NCBI GenBank assembly: GCA_034769895.1
Contig: CM068367.1
Location: 710,172,196-710,236,195 of the forward strand
Source: Magicicada septendecula
Lineage: Eukaryota > Arthropoda > Insecta > Hemiptera > Cicadidae
Direction: 5' to 3'
DNA length: 64,000 nucleotides
Positions 33,195 through 45,395 of the stretch are shown piece after piece. Within the stretch, counting starts at the first letter, position 1. Each line of letters begins with the position of its first letter. The notes below the pieces were generated by a model. The model saw only the letters and a list, made by a program, of their open reading frames with translations, did not search any database and was not told where the DNA came from. The position numbers were made by a program, and so were the translations under genes.

Positions 33195-36100
33195 ATATGT
33201 AACAATTAAATTTGGGTACTTCCTTTATTCTTAAAGCCCCTCGTTGGGTTCGTCAATATGTAACGTATTAAACGAGGTTGTACCTGTTGAAATGTATCAC
33301 AATTGTTTATTTTCTGTGTTAGTGTGAATGTAGTGTGTTTGCCTCACACTGGTTGTTACATAAATCGACGTCACTACTGGAGTCCGTAGCGTTGTCAATG
33401 TTACCAGTACAACCTACCTGTTAATTCATAGGGATTGCTATTCCCGGGTGGCGCCAAATTGTTTCTGTTAAAACAATTAAAATATTTAATTTCTAAGATA
33501 ATACGTGATATGAGCATGGACAGCTGTGACGTTCGAATTGTTCCCGCTGCTACACAGGTTGTCGACTCGGCCACTCGTGATGAGCGCTAGTTGGCTGTTG
33601 CTTAAAACTTCGCTAACACACATATATTCTACAAAAATCATATGAAATAACAAGATAGTAATGTTCTGTACTGCGTTTTTTAATACAAATTTAATTATAA
33701 ATAAATATGACAAATGAATCATAGATAATTTTATAATACTATGCTCCGGCTTAGAGCTTGAAACACAAAATATCCCAGAGTTGGCAAAATTGATTTCAAA
33801 ACATTATCGTTCAGTCACTTTTAATAAATTACTATGTTTTTAAAATCTGGAGTTCTTTTGATCATGAAAATAGACATAAACGTTGGTTACATCAAAAAAG
33901 TACACTACCATACCTTATACGTACTTAGGATTTATAATGTGTTTGTACAATTTGTTCGGTAGTGTCGTATTTCTGTTACAGTAGTTGTGTTCACAAGTAA
34001 GGTTATCTATATAGTCTAATAAAATGTTTTTTATGTAAGTAAATTATGCCTTTACCTTTGAAAGAAAATACTACTTTTTAAATAGTGAGAAATTTTATCA
34101 ATTGAAAATAATTTAAGTAATTTAGGGTTTTGGAATAAGGAAGTTATTCGGTACTTATCAGTTCGTCTCACGTTGAAATGTCATCATCAGGATAGGCGTA
34201 TATTCTTTGAATTTGGGCCGGTTTTAAACTTCTAACATCTCCTTCATCTGGTCTTGGGTTTTTTCTTTAATTAATTTAGTTAATCTGGTTCCTGGACATC
34301 ATGTATTCTTTATATATCGACGTCTCTTCAGATTGGGTCATCTTGGTTCACTGATTCGACTTTTTATAACTGTTTAAATCAAAATTTTAATCGTTCCAAT
34401 TTTGCGCGTCGCTTACCCACGCTTCGTTTTTTCAGAGTCTATATAATTTAACGGAAAATAAGCCTCAAACGTCTCGTTGTCATAGTAACCATAATTCGAT
34501 GATTGGTTAATTGCTCCTTTAAGACATTGTTAAAATATTTGAATTTTTATTCAAATTTATTAAGTATTTTCCTAATGATTTTATTCCCTTATAATTCCTT
34601 TGGGATAATAAATGACATCACTATCATTTTTCTTTCCTTTCAAAGTTTACAATGATACCTCATAAGGTCATATTTTGTTATACATTAACTATAGTCTAAT
34701 TATTTGACCTTTAACAAATAACATATTTTTCTTAAATTAAACTATTACAATGATATTTCTGTGTTAAAATAACTGATATTTAATTACTGTCCATTCACTG
34801 GTCTTAGATTAGTAAGATTTCTTGTGGAATTGATACAATTTACTTTTGAATGTCTTTGGCAGTTAAATGTCTTCATAGTCAAAATCAGCCATGATTGTTT
34901 TTTAGTATATTTCTTTTTAAATTACATTCTGAATTCAGCCTGATGGGTTTCACTTATTTATTTGTGTTTTAACTACTATTCAACCTACATATTCATTACT
35001 CTTCATTTAAAAATATAATAATTAGGTTTATGGACTGTAGGTTCCTTTCAGCCATATTCCTCCTTTACATTGAACCAACTATTCTTTACAAGTCATTAGT
35101 TATTACTAGTACTAACATTGATTTCTTTCTTGAGTTACAAACTAAAGTGATAAACATTGTCACTTTTCATAAAATTATGAAAGTTGATTCCCCTTTCAAC
35201 ATGGGGTGTTGTATTCTTTGCAATCTTAATTTTAATAACAAAACTTTAATTCTATTCTATCATGCCATGTTAACACAAGTTATTTGTCTGGGCCTTCTCC
35301 CTGAATAATATCACAAGCTTCCCTTATATTAATTTGGACTACTATTTCTAATTACTTCTAGATATATTACTATTTATAATATCACTCCAATCATTGGTTG
35401 TTTATCAAGATTTCACAGAGTGTCTGCTTACTCATCATTCTATTTTGAATGTTTCACATACACCTTCACTATTTTTTAGGGCATTTACACTTCACTAAAG
35501 CACTTCACTTTGGTTCACTGTTTTGTATTTAGTGTTATTTAATGGGTAATCCCTATACTTTCTCCTACCATTTCTCACTATTTTGTTTTAGTATGACATT
35601 TACTATTATCAACATTAGGTTAGCTGTGTTTTGTTAAATCTAACCTTTCTGACTGGGTTAGTGTACTTTTTCTATATTATTATATTTTACAATTGTATTG
35701 TCTTTAAAATGGGTACATAGGTTAAGTTAATGATAATAATAACATTGGTTTCATTAATACATAATTATTCAAGGTTTATTGACCGTATTCTATCTCTAAG
35801 CATACGATCTTTCCCTTTTATATATGTGTGTTAGTTTCCCCTTGGGTTTTATCTGTCTCCTCTTCATTCTTCCTCTTCTTCATCTTCTATAGTCTTCATC
35901 TTGGTTCGGTTCTCCTCTTCTTCTCTTCTGGTTTAAATTCTGTTTAATTGTAGGGATCTGTTCTCTTCTTCTGGTTCTTCTTTAGTTCTGTGTTCAGCAT
36001 TGTTTTGTCTATCATATTTTTTCTTAAGTATGTTACATGGTTCCCTTCTTTATGTTTAGGTTGTTGGCTCAATCACTTGGGTTGGGTAATATCGTTGTAC

Positions 36101-37030
36101 GTCGTGTCAAAGTATTTACATTTTAATCATTTTTTTAAACATTTTATTTCATATGAAGTAATTTTATATCAAGAATTATCTTTTTTATCACTGGTATGGG
36201 ATTTGGCTTAATTGTATTGTTACATAATGCCTCTCCTCTAAAATTGATCATTTTAATAAAATACTAGCATAGTTTTTTATGAAATTATCAGTTATAGATA
36301 ACTTTTTTCCTTTTCTCCCTTGTTTGTTTCTCCATTCTTCATTTCTCATCTTACTTAATTCACTCCATTTTATTTGGATCTGTTTTTATTTATTTCCATT
36401 GGTGCATTTTCCCTCATACACAAATTTTTCCCTAACTTTTATATAGTAGTTGGTTTCTCCCATTACTACTCATTTTTCTGAGACTAGAGGCACATCTTCT
36501 CTACTCAGTTCATTGGATTGCTGGACTTTTCAACAGTCAATCTTAAATCTTTGTCAACTTGTGACTTAATAATAATAATATTATAATATAATATACTTTG
36601 GGATTGTCCACCTTGTGGTTTGTTTTTAGATCACTTTGTCATTTTACTCATTTTTCCTTCCGCTATACCTTAACTATACACTATCATCTACTTATACACT
36701 ATATTGAGAAATTTTATCTTTATTCATATGTTAATTTCATCATATCTCACTTTTCATTATTTTGTTTTCAATGCTCGTTGTGATCATTTTAATTGTCTTA
36801 GACATTTTTTTTTTTTCTTAGTCATTTAGCAGAATTCTGCTTTAGCCATATCTGTATATTGGTTTTATACATAATCTCCCTCTCTCCTTGTACCAGGTAT
36901 AATTTTATTATTCTTTCTTATAATACTTTTGATTCAGTATAATTTCAAGTATTTATCTCAGTAATTTGAGCTTGATTTTATTTTTTGGTTCATTTCATAC
37001 TGTATTCAACGCCATTTTTGATAATTCTTT

Positions 37031-37050
37031 GGTAAGTTAATTGCCTTACC
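37031..37050. other. Inverted repeat GGTAAG/CTTACC
   Basis: GGTAAG and CTTACC form 6-bp arms around TTAATTGC, just before the first 21-bp dyad in unit 2. The same is seen in units 3-6; unit 1 has one extra T in the right arm. Similar shorter pairs (GTAAG...CTTAC) lie nearby. The role is unknown. Confidence 0.45.
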
Positions 37051-37962
37051 TTAAAGGAATGTTTGTAGCGTATTCCTTTTTAGTTATTTTTTGATTCAAT
37101 TATAATTGTAAGTTTGTGCTTCTTACATTTTTATTACATAGGAATGTATGTAACTTATTCCTTATTATCACACTTTTTTACTTCATACTTCATATATCAA
37201 TTTTTTGTTATATTTAAACTGATTTAAATTGAAAGGAATTTGTGTAACTGTTTCCTTTGTTTTTTGGTTTTTGCATTATTATAAAACTTTTTTATTGTTC
37301 CGCATATATCATCTAAATAAGTTAGTAAGCTGCTCTTACAATCTCCTTTGGAATTTTGAAATCTGTTTCATTTCACAATGGTTTTATTCTTCTTCGTAAA
37401 ACTTTTTTATCGAAGTTTGGTTATAAACTCCCTTGATTTTCCTTGTATTGATATTACTGATCTGGTAAGTATTATTACCATTGTCTTTTGTGATGATATA
37501 CGGTCTATTATGATACACATAATTGTTCTATTCATATCACTATACACTGGACCTTGTTATTTATATTCTTGGTAAGTTGACTTCTCCTTTTCTTTCCTTT
37601 ATTATTTCCTTCTCTTGTTCGACTCTTTGTTATTATGCACCTCTACTCCTTCAAGTGCTTGGTAGACACACTTATTCTGGATGACATTATTTTAAGTCTG
37701 TTCTAGTTTAATTTTTTCTTCTATTCCATTGGGTTGCTTGGTCAGTAACTTGAAGATCCGTCCCTTTTCTTGGTTTGTGGTATCTTCACTTAGTTTACCC
37801 ATGGTCCATCAGTTCCTCTGCCCTTATGGTTCGGATAACTCTGGTGTGTAGAACTGTTTTCTTACTGGTGAAATAGGTCTCCTCCGTCTTGTACATAATT
37901 CCTCTAATACCATATGTTCTGTAGTCTTTATGTTTACCGCAAACATTTGATTATTTTGTCCA

Positions 37963-39249
37963 TTAATCAGAGAAGTTAATTGTGCATCTCTCATTAATAT
38001 TATTTTTTGCTTTTTTATTTGGTATTTCCATTTCTGGTGTGCTCCAGTATTTTATTGACCTTCTTGATTTGTTATACTCTGTTTTGTCGTCAGTCATTTC
38101 TATTTCTGGCATCTTCCATCTAAGTATTGATTTGTTGAATTTTTCATCCGCTGTTTGGTTCTGAATTCCTTTTATAATTTCCCTCAGAGTCCTCCTGCAA
38201 TCTTTGTACTTTATTAATTTGCTTTGGTAGGTAATGGGCAAATTAAACACATCGATCAGTCCGTTCTTCATCATCTCCACTTCTTCTCGTGTTTTGATGA
38301 GTTTCCTCTTATATACCTTTCTTAATTCCTCTGTTTTCTTAATCTTCTTAATGGTTCGATTCTTCTTCATACGACTGTTTACATCTATTTGTAGTCTTTG
38401 GTGCCTCTCCTCCAATTCCTTGACCATCTCCTTCTGTGTTATTTTCTGATCCCCCGGTTCCATGTTCTTATTCAACGTTTCTTTGATACCTTCAGGAGTG
38501 CTGTCTAGTGTTTCATTCAATTGTTTGAAATCACTAACTATTGTTTCTTGAAGTTGATTTACTGGGTAACTTGTTTCTTCCCATCTCTTATTCATCCCCG
38601 TTTTTGTCCGTTTGTCTTCTTCACGAAACTCTGCAAACATGAATCTCAATTCTTCTCTGTTCTTCTCACTTTCTTCCTCGATTTTCCTTTGGAGAATATC
38701 ATGATTAATTTCCATCTTTTTATTTACTATCTCCAGATCCCTTTTGATCTGTTTCTTCAGCTCTTCGCTCTTCTTTTCCAATGCCTCCTGACTTCTCTTC
38801 AAGTCTTCATGGTTGCTTTCTATTTTGTCATTCAGGATGTCCAGTTTTTCCAATTTTTTATTCAACTCTTCCTTGTCAGATTCTAATTTTTTATTTAAAT
38901 CTTCCTTGTCTCGTCTTCTCTCTTCCTTGTCTGACTCTAGTTTTTTATTTAAATCTTCATGGCTCCTGTTCATTTGTCCAAATTGTTCCATCATGAACTT
39001 CATCATGCTATTTAAATTCGTTTCTTCTGTCGGTTTGACTGGTTGTTCAGTCACCATGACTTCTGCTTCTATTTCCGGTTCAGGTGGATTAGGATTTTCC
39101 ATTTGGTCCTCCTGTAGGTTTTCTTCTGACAATTCTCCAGTCGTTTCCTCCACTTCTACTTCCTCAACTTCCTCCATTTCTTCTGGGTTTCCTTCTTGGT
39201 TTGGTGCTTCCTTCCCTTTGTGCCTCGTAACCATACCGTGTCTATTCAT
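37963..39249 (-). CDS. gag: Gag-position coiled-coil protein, 428 codons (unit 2)
   Basis: The frame opens with the first ATG after the primer binding site; an in-frame TAA a few codons upstream excludes an earlier start. Residues 22-66 are strongly acidic. Residues 97-215 are a charged heptad-like coiled coil with the direct repeat DLNKKLESDKEE at 99-110 and 117-128. Residues 275-400 are basic. After K415 one extra A in an A-run shifts the frame to a 13-residue tail ending FSD. The older frame continued about 69 codons to 37795, where this unit also lacks one C (GTACATAATT). There is no CCHC knuckle, no protease and no RT. A structural Gag role is inferred from position only. Residue 10 is H (RHKG) where other units have R. 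Confidence 0.6.
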   Translation of the reverse strand: MNRHGMVTRHKGKEAPNQEGNPEEMEEVEEVEVEETTGELSEENLQEDQMENPNPPEPEIEAEVMVTEQPVKPTEETNLNSMMKFMMEQFGQMNRSHEDLNKKLESDKEERRRDKEDLNKKLESDKEELNKKLEKLDILNDKIESNHEDLKRSQEALEKKSEELKKQIKRDLEIVNKKMEINHDILQRKIEEESEKNREELRFMFAEFREEDKRTKTGMNKRWEETSYPVNQLQETIVSDFKQLNETLDSTPEGIKETLNKNMEPGDQKITQKEMVKELEERHQRLQIDVNSRMKKNRTIKKIKKTEELRKVYKRKLIKTREEVEMMKNGLIDVFNLPITYQSKLIKYKDCRRTLREIIKGIQNQTADEKFNKSILRWKMPEIEMTDDKTEYNKSRRSIKYWSTPEMEIPNKKAKNNINERCTINFSD

Positions 39250-39272
39250 GATCGCCGCTAGTTAGTCTTCTA

Positions 39273-39290
39273 GCCCCACGTTGGGCGCCA
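39273..39290 (-). other. Primer binding site, tRNA-Lys(CUU), unit 2
   Basis: An exact 18-nt match to the tRNA-Lys(CUU) 3' end, 3 nt from the LTR end. One C is missing from the short leader between this site and the Gag start compared with other units (TCTTCTAG for TCTTCCTAG). Confidence 0.93.
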
Positions 39291-42200
39291 ATATGTAACA
39301 ATTAAATTTGGGTACTTCCTTTATTCTTAAAGCCCCTCGTTGGGTTCGTCAATATGTAACGTATTAAACGAGGTCGTACCTGTTGAAATGTATCACAATT
39401 GTTTATTTTGTGTGTTAGTGTGAATGTAGTGTGTTTGCCTCACACTGGTTGTTACATAAATCGACGTCACTACTGGAGTCCGTAGCGTTGTCAATGTTAC
39501 CAGTACAACCTACCTGTTAATTCATAGGGATTGCTATTCCCGGGTGGCGCCAAATTGTTTCTGTTAAAACAATTAAAATATTTAATTTCTAAGATAATAC
39601 GTGATATGAGCATGGACAGCTGTGACGTTCGAATTGTTCCCGCTGCTACACAGGTTGTCGACTCGGCCACTCGTGATGAGCGCTAGTTGGCTGTTGCTTA
39701 AAACTTCGCTAACACACATATATTCTACAAAAATCCTATGAAATAACAAGATAGTAATGTTCTGTACTGCGTTTTTTAATACAAATTTAATTATAAATAA
39801 ATATGACAAATGAATCATAGATAATTTTATAATACTATGCTCCGGCTTAGAGCTTGAAACACAAAATATCCCAGAGTTGGCAAAATTGATTTCAAAACAT
39901 TATCGTTCAGTCACTTTTAATAAATTACTATGTTTTTAAAATCTGGAGTTCTTTTGATCATGAAAATAGACATAAACGTTGGTTACATCAAAAAAGTACA
40001 CTACCATACCTTATACGTACTTAGGATTTATAATGTGTTTGTACAATTTGTTCGGTAGTGTCGTATTTCTGTTACAGTAGTTGTGTTCACAAGTAAGGTT
40101 ATCTATATAGTCTAATAAAATGTTTTTTATGTAAGTAAATTATGCCTTTACCTTTGAAAGAAAATACTACTTTTTAAATAGTGAGAAATTTTATCAATTG
40201 AAAATAATTTAAGTAATTTAGGGTTTTGGGAATAAGGAAGTTATTCGGTACTTATCAGTTCGTCTCACGTTGAAATGTCATCATCAGGATAGGCGTATAT
40301 TCTTTGAATTTGGGCCGGTTTTAAACTTCTAACATCTCCTTCATCTGGTCTTGGGTTTTTTCTTTAATTAATTTAGTTAATCTGGTTCCTGGACATCATG
40401 TATTCTTTATATATCGACGTCTCTTCAGATTGGGTCATCTTGGTTCACTGATTCGACTTTTTATAACTGTTTAAATCAAAATTTTAATCGTTCCAATTTT
40501 GCGCGTCGCTTACCCACGCTTCGTTTTTTCAGAGTCTATATAATTTAACGGAAAATAAGCCCTCAACGTCTCGTTGTCATAGTAACCATAATTCGATGAT
40601 TGGTTAATTGCTCCTTTAAGACATTGTTAAAATATTTGAATTTTTATTCAAATTTATTAAGTATTTTCCTAATGATTTTATTCCCTTATAATTCCTTTGG
40701 GATAATAAATGACATCACTATCATTTTTCTTTCCTTTCAAAGTTTACAATGATACCTCATAAGGTCATATTTTGTTATACATTAACTATAGTCTAATTAT
40801 TTGACCTTTAACAAATAACATATTTTTCTTAAATTAAACTATTACAATGATATTTCTGTGTTAAAATAACTGATATTTAATTACTGTCCATTCACTGGTC
40901 TTAGATTAGTAAGATTTCTTGTGGAATTGATACAATTTACTTTTGAATGTCTTTGGCAGTTAAATGTCTTCATAGTCAAAATCAGCCATGATTGTTTTTT
41001 AGTGTATTTCTTTTTAAATTACATTCTGAATTCAGCCTGATGGGCTTCACTTATTTATTTGTGTTTTAACTACTATTCAACCTACATTTTCATTACTCTT
41101 CATTTAAAAATATAATAATTAGGTTTATGGACTGTAGGTTCCTTTCAGCCATATTCCTCCTTTAACATTGAACCAACTATTCTTTACAAGTCATTAGTTA
41201 TTACTAGTACTAACATTGATTTCTTTCTTGAGTTACAAACTAAAGTGATAAACATTGTCACTTTTCATAAAATTATGAAAGTTGATTCCCCTTTCAACAT
41301 GGGGTGTTGTATTCTTTGCAATCTTAATTTTAATAACAAAACTTTAATTCTATTCTATCATGCCATGTTAACACAAGTTATTTGTCTGGGCCTTCTCCCT
41401 GAATAATATCACAAGCTTCCCTTATATTAATTTGGACTACTATTTCTAATTACTTCTAGATATATTACTATTTATAATATCACTCCAATCATTGGTTGTT
41501 TATCAAGATTTCACAGAGTGTCTGCTTACTCATCATTCTATTTTGAATGTTTCACATACACCTTCACTATTTTTTAGGGCATTTACACTTCACTAAAGCA
41601 CTTCACTTTGGTTCACTGTTTTGTATTTAGTGTTATTTAATGGGTAATCCCTATACTTTCTCCTACCATTTCTCACTATTTTGTTTTAGTATGACATTTA
41701 CTATTATCAACATTAGGTTAGCTGTGTTTTGTTAAATCTAACCTTTCTGACTGGGTTAGTGTACTTTTTCTATATTATTATATTTTACAATTGTATTGTC
41801 TTTAAAATGGGTACATAGGTTGAGTTAATGATAATAATAACATTGGTTTCATTAATACATAATTATTCAAGGTTTATTGACCGTATTCTATCTCTAAGCA
41901 TACGATCTTTCCCTTTTATATATGTGTGTTAGTTTCCCCTTGGGTTTTATCTGTCTCCTCTTCATTCTTCCTCTTCTTCATCTTCTATAGTCTTCATCTT
42001 GGTTCGGTTCTCCTCTTCTTCTCTTCTGGTTTAAATTCTGTTTAATTGTAGGGATCTGTTCTCTTCTTCTGGTTCTTCTTTAGTTCTGTGTTCAGCATTG
42101 TTTTGTCTATCATATTTTTTCTTAAGTATGTTACATGGTTCCCTTCTTTATGTTTAGGTTGTTGGCTCAATCACTTGGGTTGGGTAATATCGTTGTACGT

Positions 42201-44066
42201 CGTGTCAAAGTATTTACATTTTAATCATTTTTTAAACATTTTATTTCATATGAAGTAATTTTATATCAAGAATTATCTTTTTTATCACTGGTATGGGATT
42301 TGGCTTAATTGTATCGTTACATAATTCCTCTCCTCTAAAATTGATCATTTTAATAAAATACTAGCATAGTTTTTTATGAAATTATCAGTTATAGATAACT
42401 TTTTTCCTTTTCTCCCTTGTTTGTTTCTCCATTCTTCATTTCTCATCTTACTTAATTCACTCCATTTTATTTGGATCTGTTTTTATTTATTTCCATTGGT
42501 GCATTTTCCCTCATACACAAATTTTTCCCTAACTTTTATATAGTAGTTGGTTTCTCCCATTACTACTCATTTTTCTGAGACTAGAGGCACATCTTCTCTA
42601 CTCAGTTCATTGGATTGCTGGACTTTTCAACAGTCAATCTTAAATCTTTGTCAACTTGTGACTTAATAATAATAATAATATAATATAATATACTTTGGGA
42701 TTGTCCACCTTGTGGTTTGTTTTTAGATCACTTTGTCATTTTACTCATTTTTCCTTCCGCTATACCTTAACTATACACTATCATCTACTTATACACTATA
42801 TTGAGAAATTTTATCTTTATTCATATGTTAATTTCATCATATCTCACTTTTCATTATTTTGTTTTCAATGCTCGTTGTGATCATTTTAATTGTCTTAGAC
42901 ATTTTTTTTTTTTTTTTCTTAGTCATTTAGCAGAATTCTGCTTTAGCCATATCTGTATATTGGTTTTATACATAATCTCCCTCTCTCCTTGTACCAGGTA
43001 TAATTTTATTATTCTTTCTTATAATACTTTTGATTCAGTATAATTTCAAGTATTTATCTCAGTAATTTGAGCTTGATTTTATTTTTTGGTTCATTTCATA
43101 CTGTATTCAACGTCATTTTTGATAATTCTTTGGTAAGTTAATTGCCTTACCTTAAAGGAATGTTTGTAGCGTATTCCTTTTTAGTTATTTTTTGATTCAA
43201 TTATAATTGTAAGTTTGTGCTTCTTACATTTTTATTACATAGGAATGTATGTAACTTATTCCTTATTATCACACTTTTTTACTTCATACTTCATATATCA
43301 ATTTTTTGTTATATTTTAAACTGACTTAAATTGAAAGGAATTTGTGTAACTGTTTCCTTTGTTTTTTGTTTTTTTTCATTATTATAAAACTTTTTTATTG
43401 TTCCGCATATATCATCTAAATAAGTTAGTAAGCTGCTCTTACAATCTCCTTTGGAATTTTGAAATCTGTTTCATTTCACAATGGTTTTATTCTTCTTCGT
43501 AAAACTTTTTTATCGAAGTTTGGTTATAAACTCCCTTGATTTTCCTTGTATTGATATTACTGATCTGGTAAGTATTATTACCATTGTCTTTTGTGATGAT
43601 ATACGGTCTATTATGATACACATAATTGTTCTATTCATATCACTATACACTGGACCTTGTTATTTATATTCTTGGTAAGTTGACTTCTCCTTTTCTTTCC
43701 TTTATTATTTCCTTCTCTTGTTCGACTCTTTGTTATTATGCACCTCTACTCCTTCAAGTGCTTGGTAGACACACTTATTCTGGATGACATTATTTTAAGT
43801 CTGTTCTAGTTTAATTTTTTCTTCTATTCCATTGGGTTGCTTGGTCAGTAACTTGAAGATCCGTCCCTTTTCTTGGTTTGTGGTATCTTCACTTAGTTTA
43901 CCCATGGTCCATCAGTTCCTCTGCCCTTATGGTTCGGATAACTCTGGTGTGTAGAACTGTTTTCTTACTGGTGAAATAGGTCTCCTCCGTCTTGTACCAT
44001 AATTCCTCTAATACCATATGTTCTGTAGTCTTTATGTTTACCGCAAACATTTGATTATTTTGTCCA

Positions 44067-45353
44067 TTAATCAGAGAAGTTAATTGTGCATCTCTCATTA
44101 ATATTATTTTTTGCTTTTTTATTTGGTATTTCCATTTCTGGTGTGCTCCAGTATTTTATTGACCTTCTTGATTTGTTATACTCTGTTTTGTCGTCAGTCA
44201 TTTCTATTTCTGGCATCTTCCATCTAAGTATTGATTTGTTGAATTTTTCATCCGCTGTTTGGTTCTGAATTCCTTTTATAATTTCAATCAGAGTCCTCCT
44301 GCAATCTTTGTACTTTATTAATTTGCTTTGGTAGGTAATGGGCAAATTAAACACATCGATCAGCCCGTTCTTCATCATCTCCACTTCTTCTCGTGTTTTG
44401 ATGAGTTTCCTCTTATACACCTTTCTTAATTCCTCTGTTTTCTTAATCTTCTTAATGGTTCGATTCTTCTTCATACGACTGTTTACATCTATTTGTAGTC
44501 TTTGGTGCCTCTCCTCCAATTCCTTGACCATCTCCTTCTGTGTTATTTTCTGATTCCCCGGTTCCATGTTCTTATTCAACGTTTCTTTGATACCTTCAGG
44601 AGTGCTGTCTAGTGTTTCATTCAATTGTTTGAAATCACTAACTATTGTTTCTTGAAGTTGATTTACTGGGTAACTTGTTTCTTCCCATCTCTTATTCATC
44701 CCCGTTTTTGTCCGTTTGTCTTCTTCACGAAACTCTGCAAACATGAATCTCAATTCTTCTCTGTTCTTCTCACTTTCTTCCTCGATTTTCCTTTGGAGAA
44801 TATCATGATTAATTTCCATCTTTTTATTTACTATCTCCAGATCCCTTTTGATCTGTTTCTTCAGCTCTTCGCTCTTCTTTTCCAATGCCTCCTGACTTCT
44901 CTTCAAGTCTTCATGGTTGCTTTCTATTTTGTCATTCAGGATGTCCAGTTTTTCCAATTTTTTATTCAACTCTTCCTTGTCAGATTCTAATTTTTTATTT
45001 AAATCTTCCTTGTCTCGTCTTCTCTCTTCCTTGTCTGACTCTAGTTTTTTATTTAAATCTTCATGGCTCCTGTTCATTTGTCCAAATTGTTCCATCATGA
45101 ACTTCATCATGCTATTTAAATTCGTTTCTTCTGTCGGTTTGACTGGTTGTTCAGTCACCATGACTTCTGCTTCTATTTCCGGTTCAGGTGGATTAGGATT
45201 TTCCATTTGGTCCTCCTGTAGGTTTTCTTCTGACAATTCTCCAGTCGTTTCCTCCACTTCTACTTCCTCAACTTCCTCCATTTCTTCTGGGTTTCCTTCT
45301 TGGTTTGGTGCTTCCTTCCCTTTGCGCCTCGTAACCATACCGTGTCTATTCAT
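44067..45353 (-). CDS. gag: Gag-position coiled-coil protein, 428 codons (unit 3)
   Basis: The frame is open from the ATG 24 nt after the primer site to a stop created by the extra A after K415. The displaced remainder of the old frame is still open as 66 codons at 43898-44098, overlapping the main frame by 32 nt, and ends ...ELMDHG. The sum is a 484-codon ancestral frame with one inserted base. Domain order is as in unit 2: acidic 22-66, coiled coil 97-215, then a basic region. R355 of units 1, 2 and 6 is I here. The only cysteines are at 351 and in the shifted tail, so no zinc knuckle exists. A coiled coil could mediate self-assembly; this is inference. Confidence 0.62.
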   Translation of the reverse strand: MNRHGMVTRRKGKEAPNQEGNPEEMEEVEEVEVEETTGELSEENLQEDQMENPNPPEPEIEAEVMVTEQPVKPTEETNLNSMMKFMMEQFGQMNRSHEDLNKKLESDKEERRRDKEDLNKKLESDKEELNKKLEKLDILNDKIESNHEDLKRSQEALEKKSEELKKQIKRDLEIVNKKMEINHDILQRKIEEESEKNREELRFMFAEFREEDKRTKTGMNKRWEETSYPVNQLQETIVSDFKQLNETLDSTPEGIKETLNKNMEPGNQKITQKEMVKELEERHQRLQIDVNSRMKKNRTIKKIKKTEELRKVYKRKLIKTREEVEMMKNGLIDVFNLPITYQSKLIKYKDCRRTLIEIIKGIQNQTADEKFNKSILRWKMPEIEMTDDKTEYNKSRRSIKYWSTPEMEIPNKKAKNNINERCTINFSD

Positions 45354-45377
45354 GATCGCCGCTAGTTAGTCTTCCTA

Positions 45378-45395
45378 GCCCCACGTTGGGCGCCA
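45378..45395 (-). other. Primer binding site, tRNA-Lys(CUU), unit 3
   Basis: An exact 18-nt match at the same 3-nt distance from the LTR end as in the other units. Confidence 0.93.

Larger units (their letters stand above)
27096..33197 (-). mobile_element. LTR retrotransposon unit 1
   Basis: This is the outermost unit on the left, joined to the satellite at a clean LTR terminus. The Gag-position frame occupies 31699-33152 and is broken. The 4.6 kb from 27096 to 31698 has no gene that I can recognise and contains the LTR, whose inner boundary is unresolved. Unit 1 shares the ancestral A5 run near the Gag C-terminus with unit 6, and CCC at the REIIKG codons with units 2 and 6, unlike units 3-5. 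Confidence 0.85.
33198..39293 (-). mobile_element. LTR retrotransposon unit 2
   Basis: The unit is 6096 bp. The LTR terminus is at 33198, the Gag frame at 37963-39249, and the non-coding body from 33198 to 37794. It carries the A6 frameshift of units 3-5, but keeps the CCC variant at the REIIKG codons seen in units 1 and 6. It is thus intermediate between the outer and central units. Confidence 0.85.

Noticed and set aside
44080..44110. Programmed -1 frameshift at the A-run after Gag K415 (A AAA AAT in phase)
   Set aside because: The heptamer fits the slippery pattern, but a -1 slip meets TAA at once. Reaching the old frame needs +1, and units 1 and 6 have one A fewer, so this is an insertion mutation.
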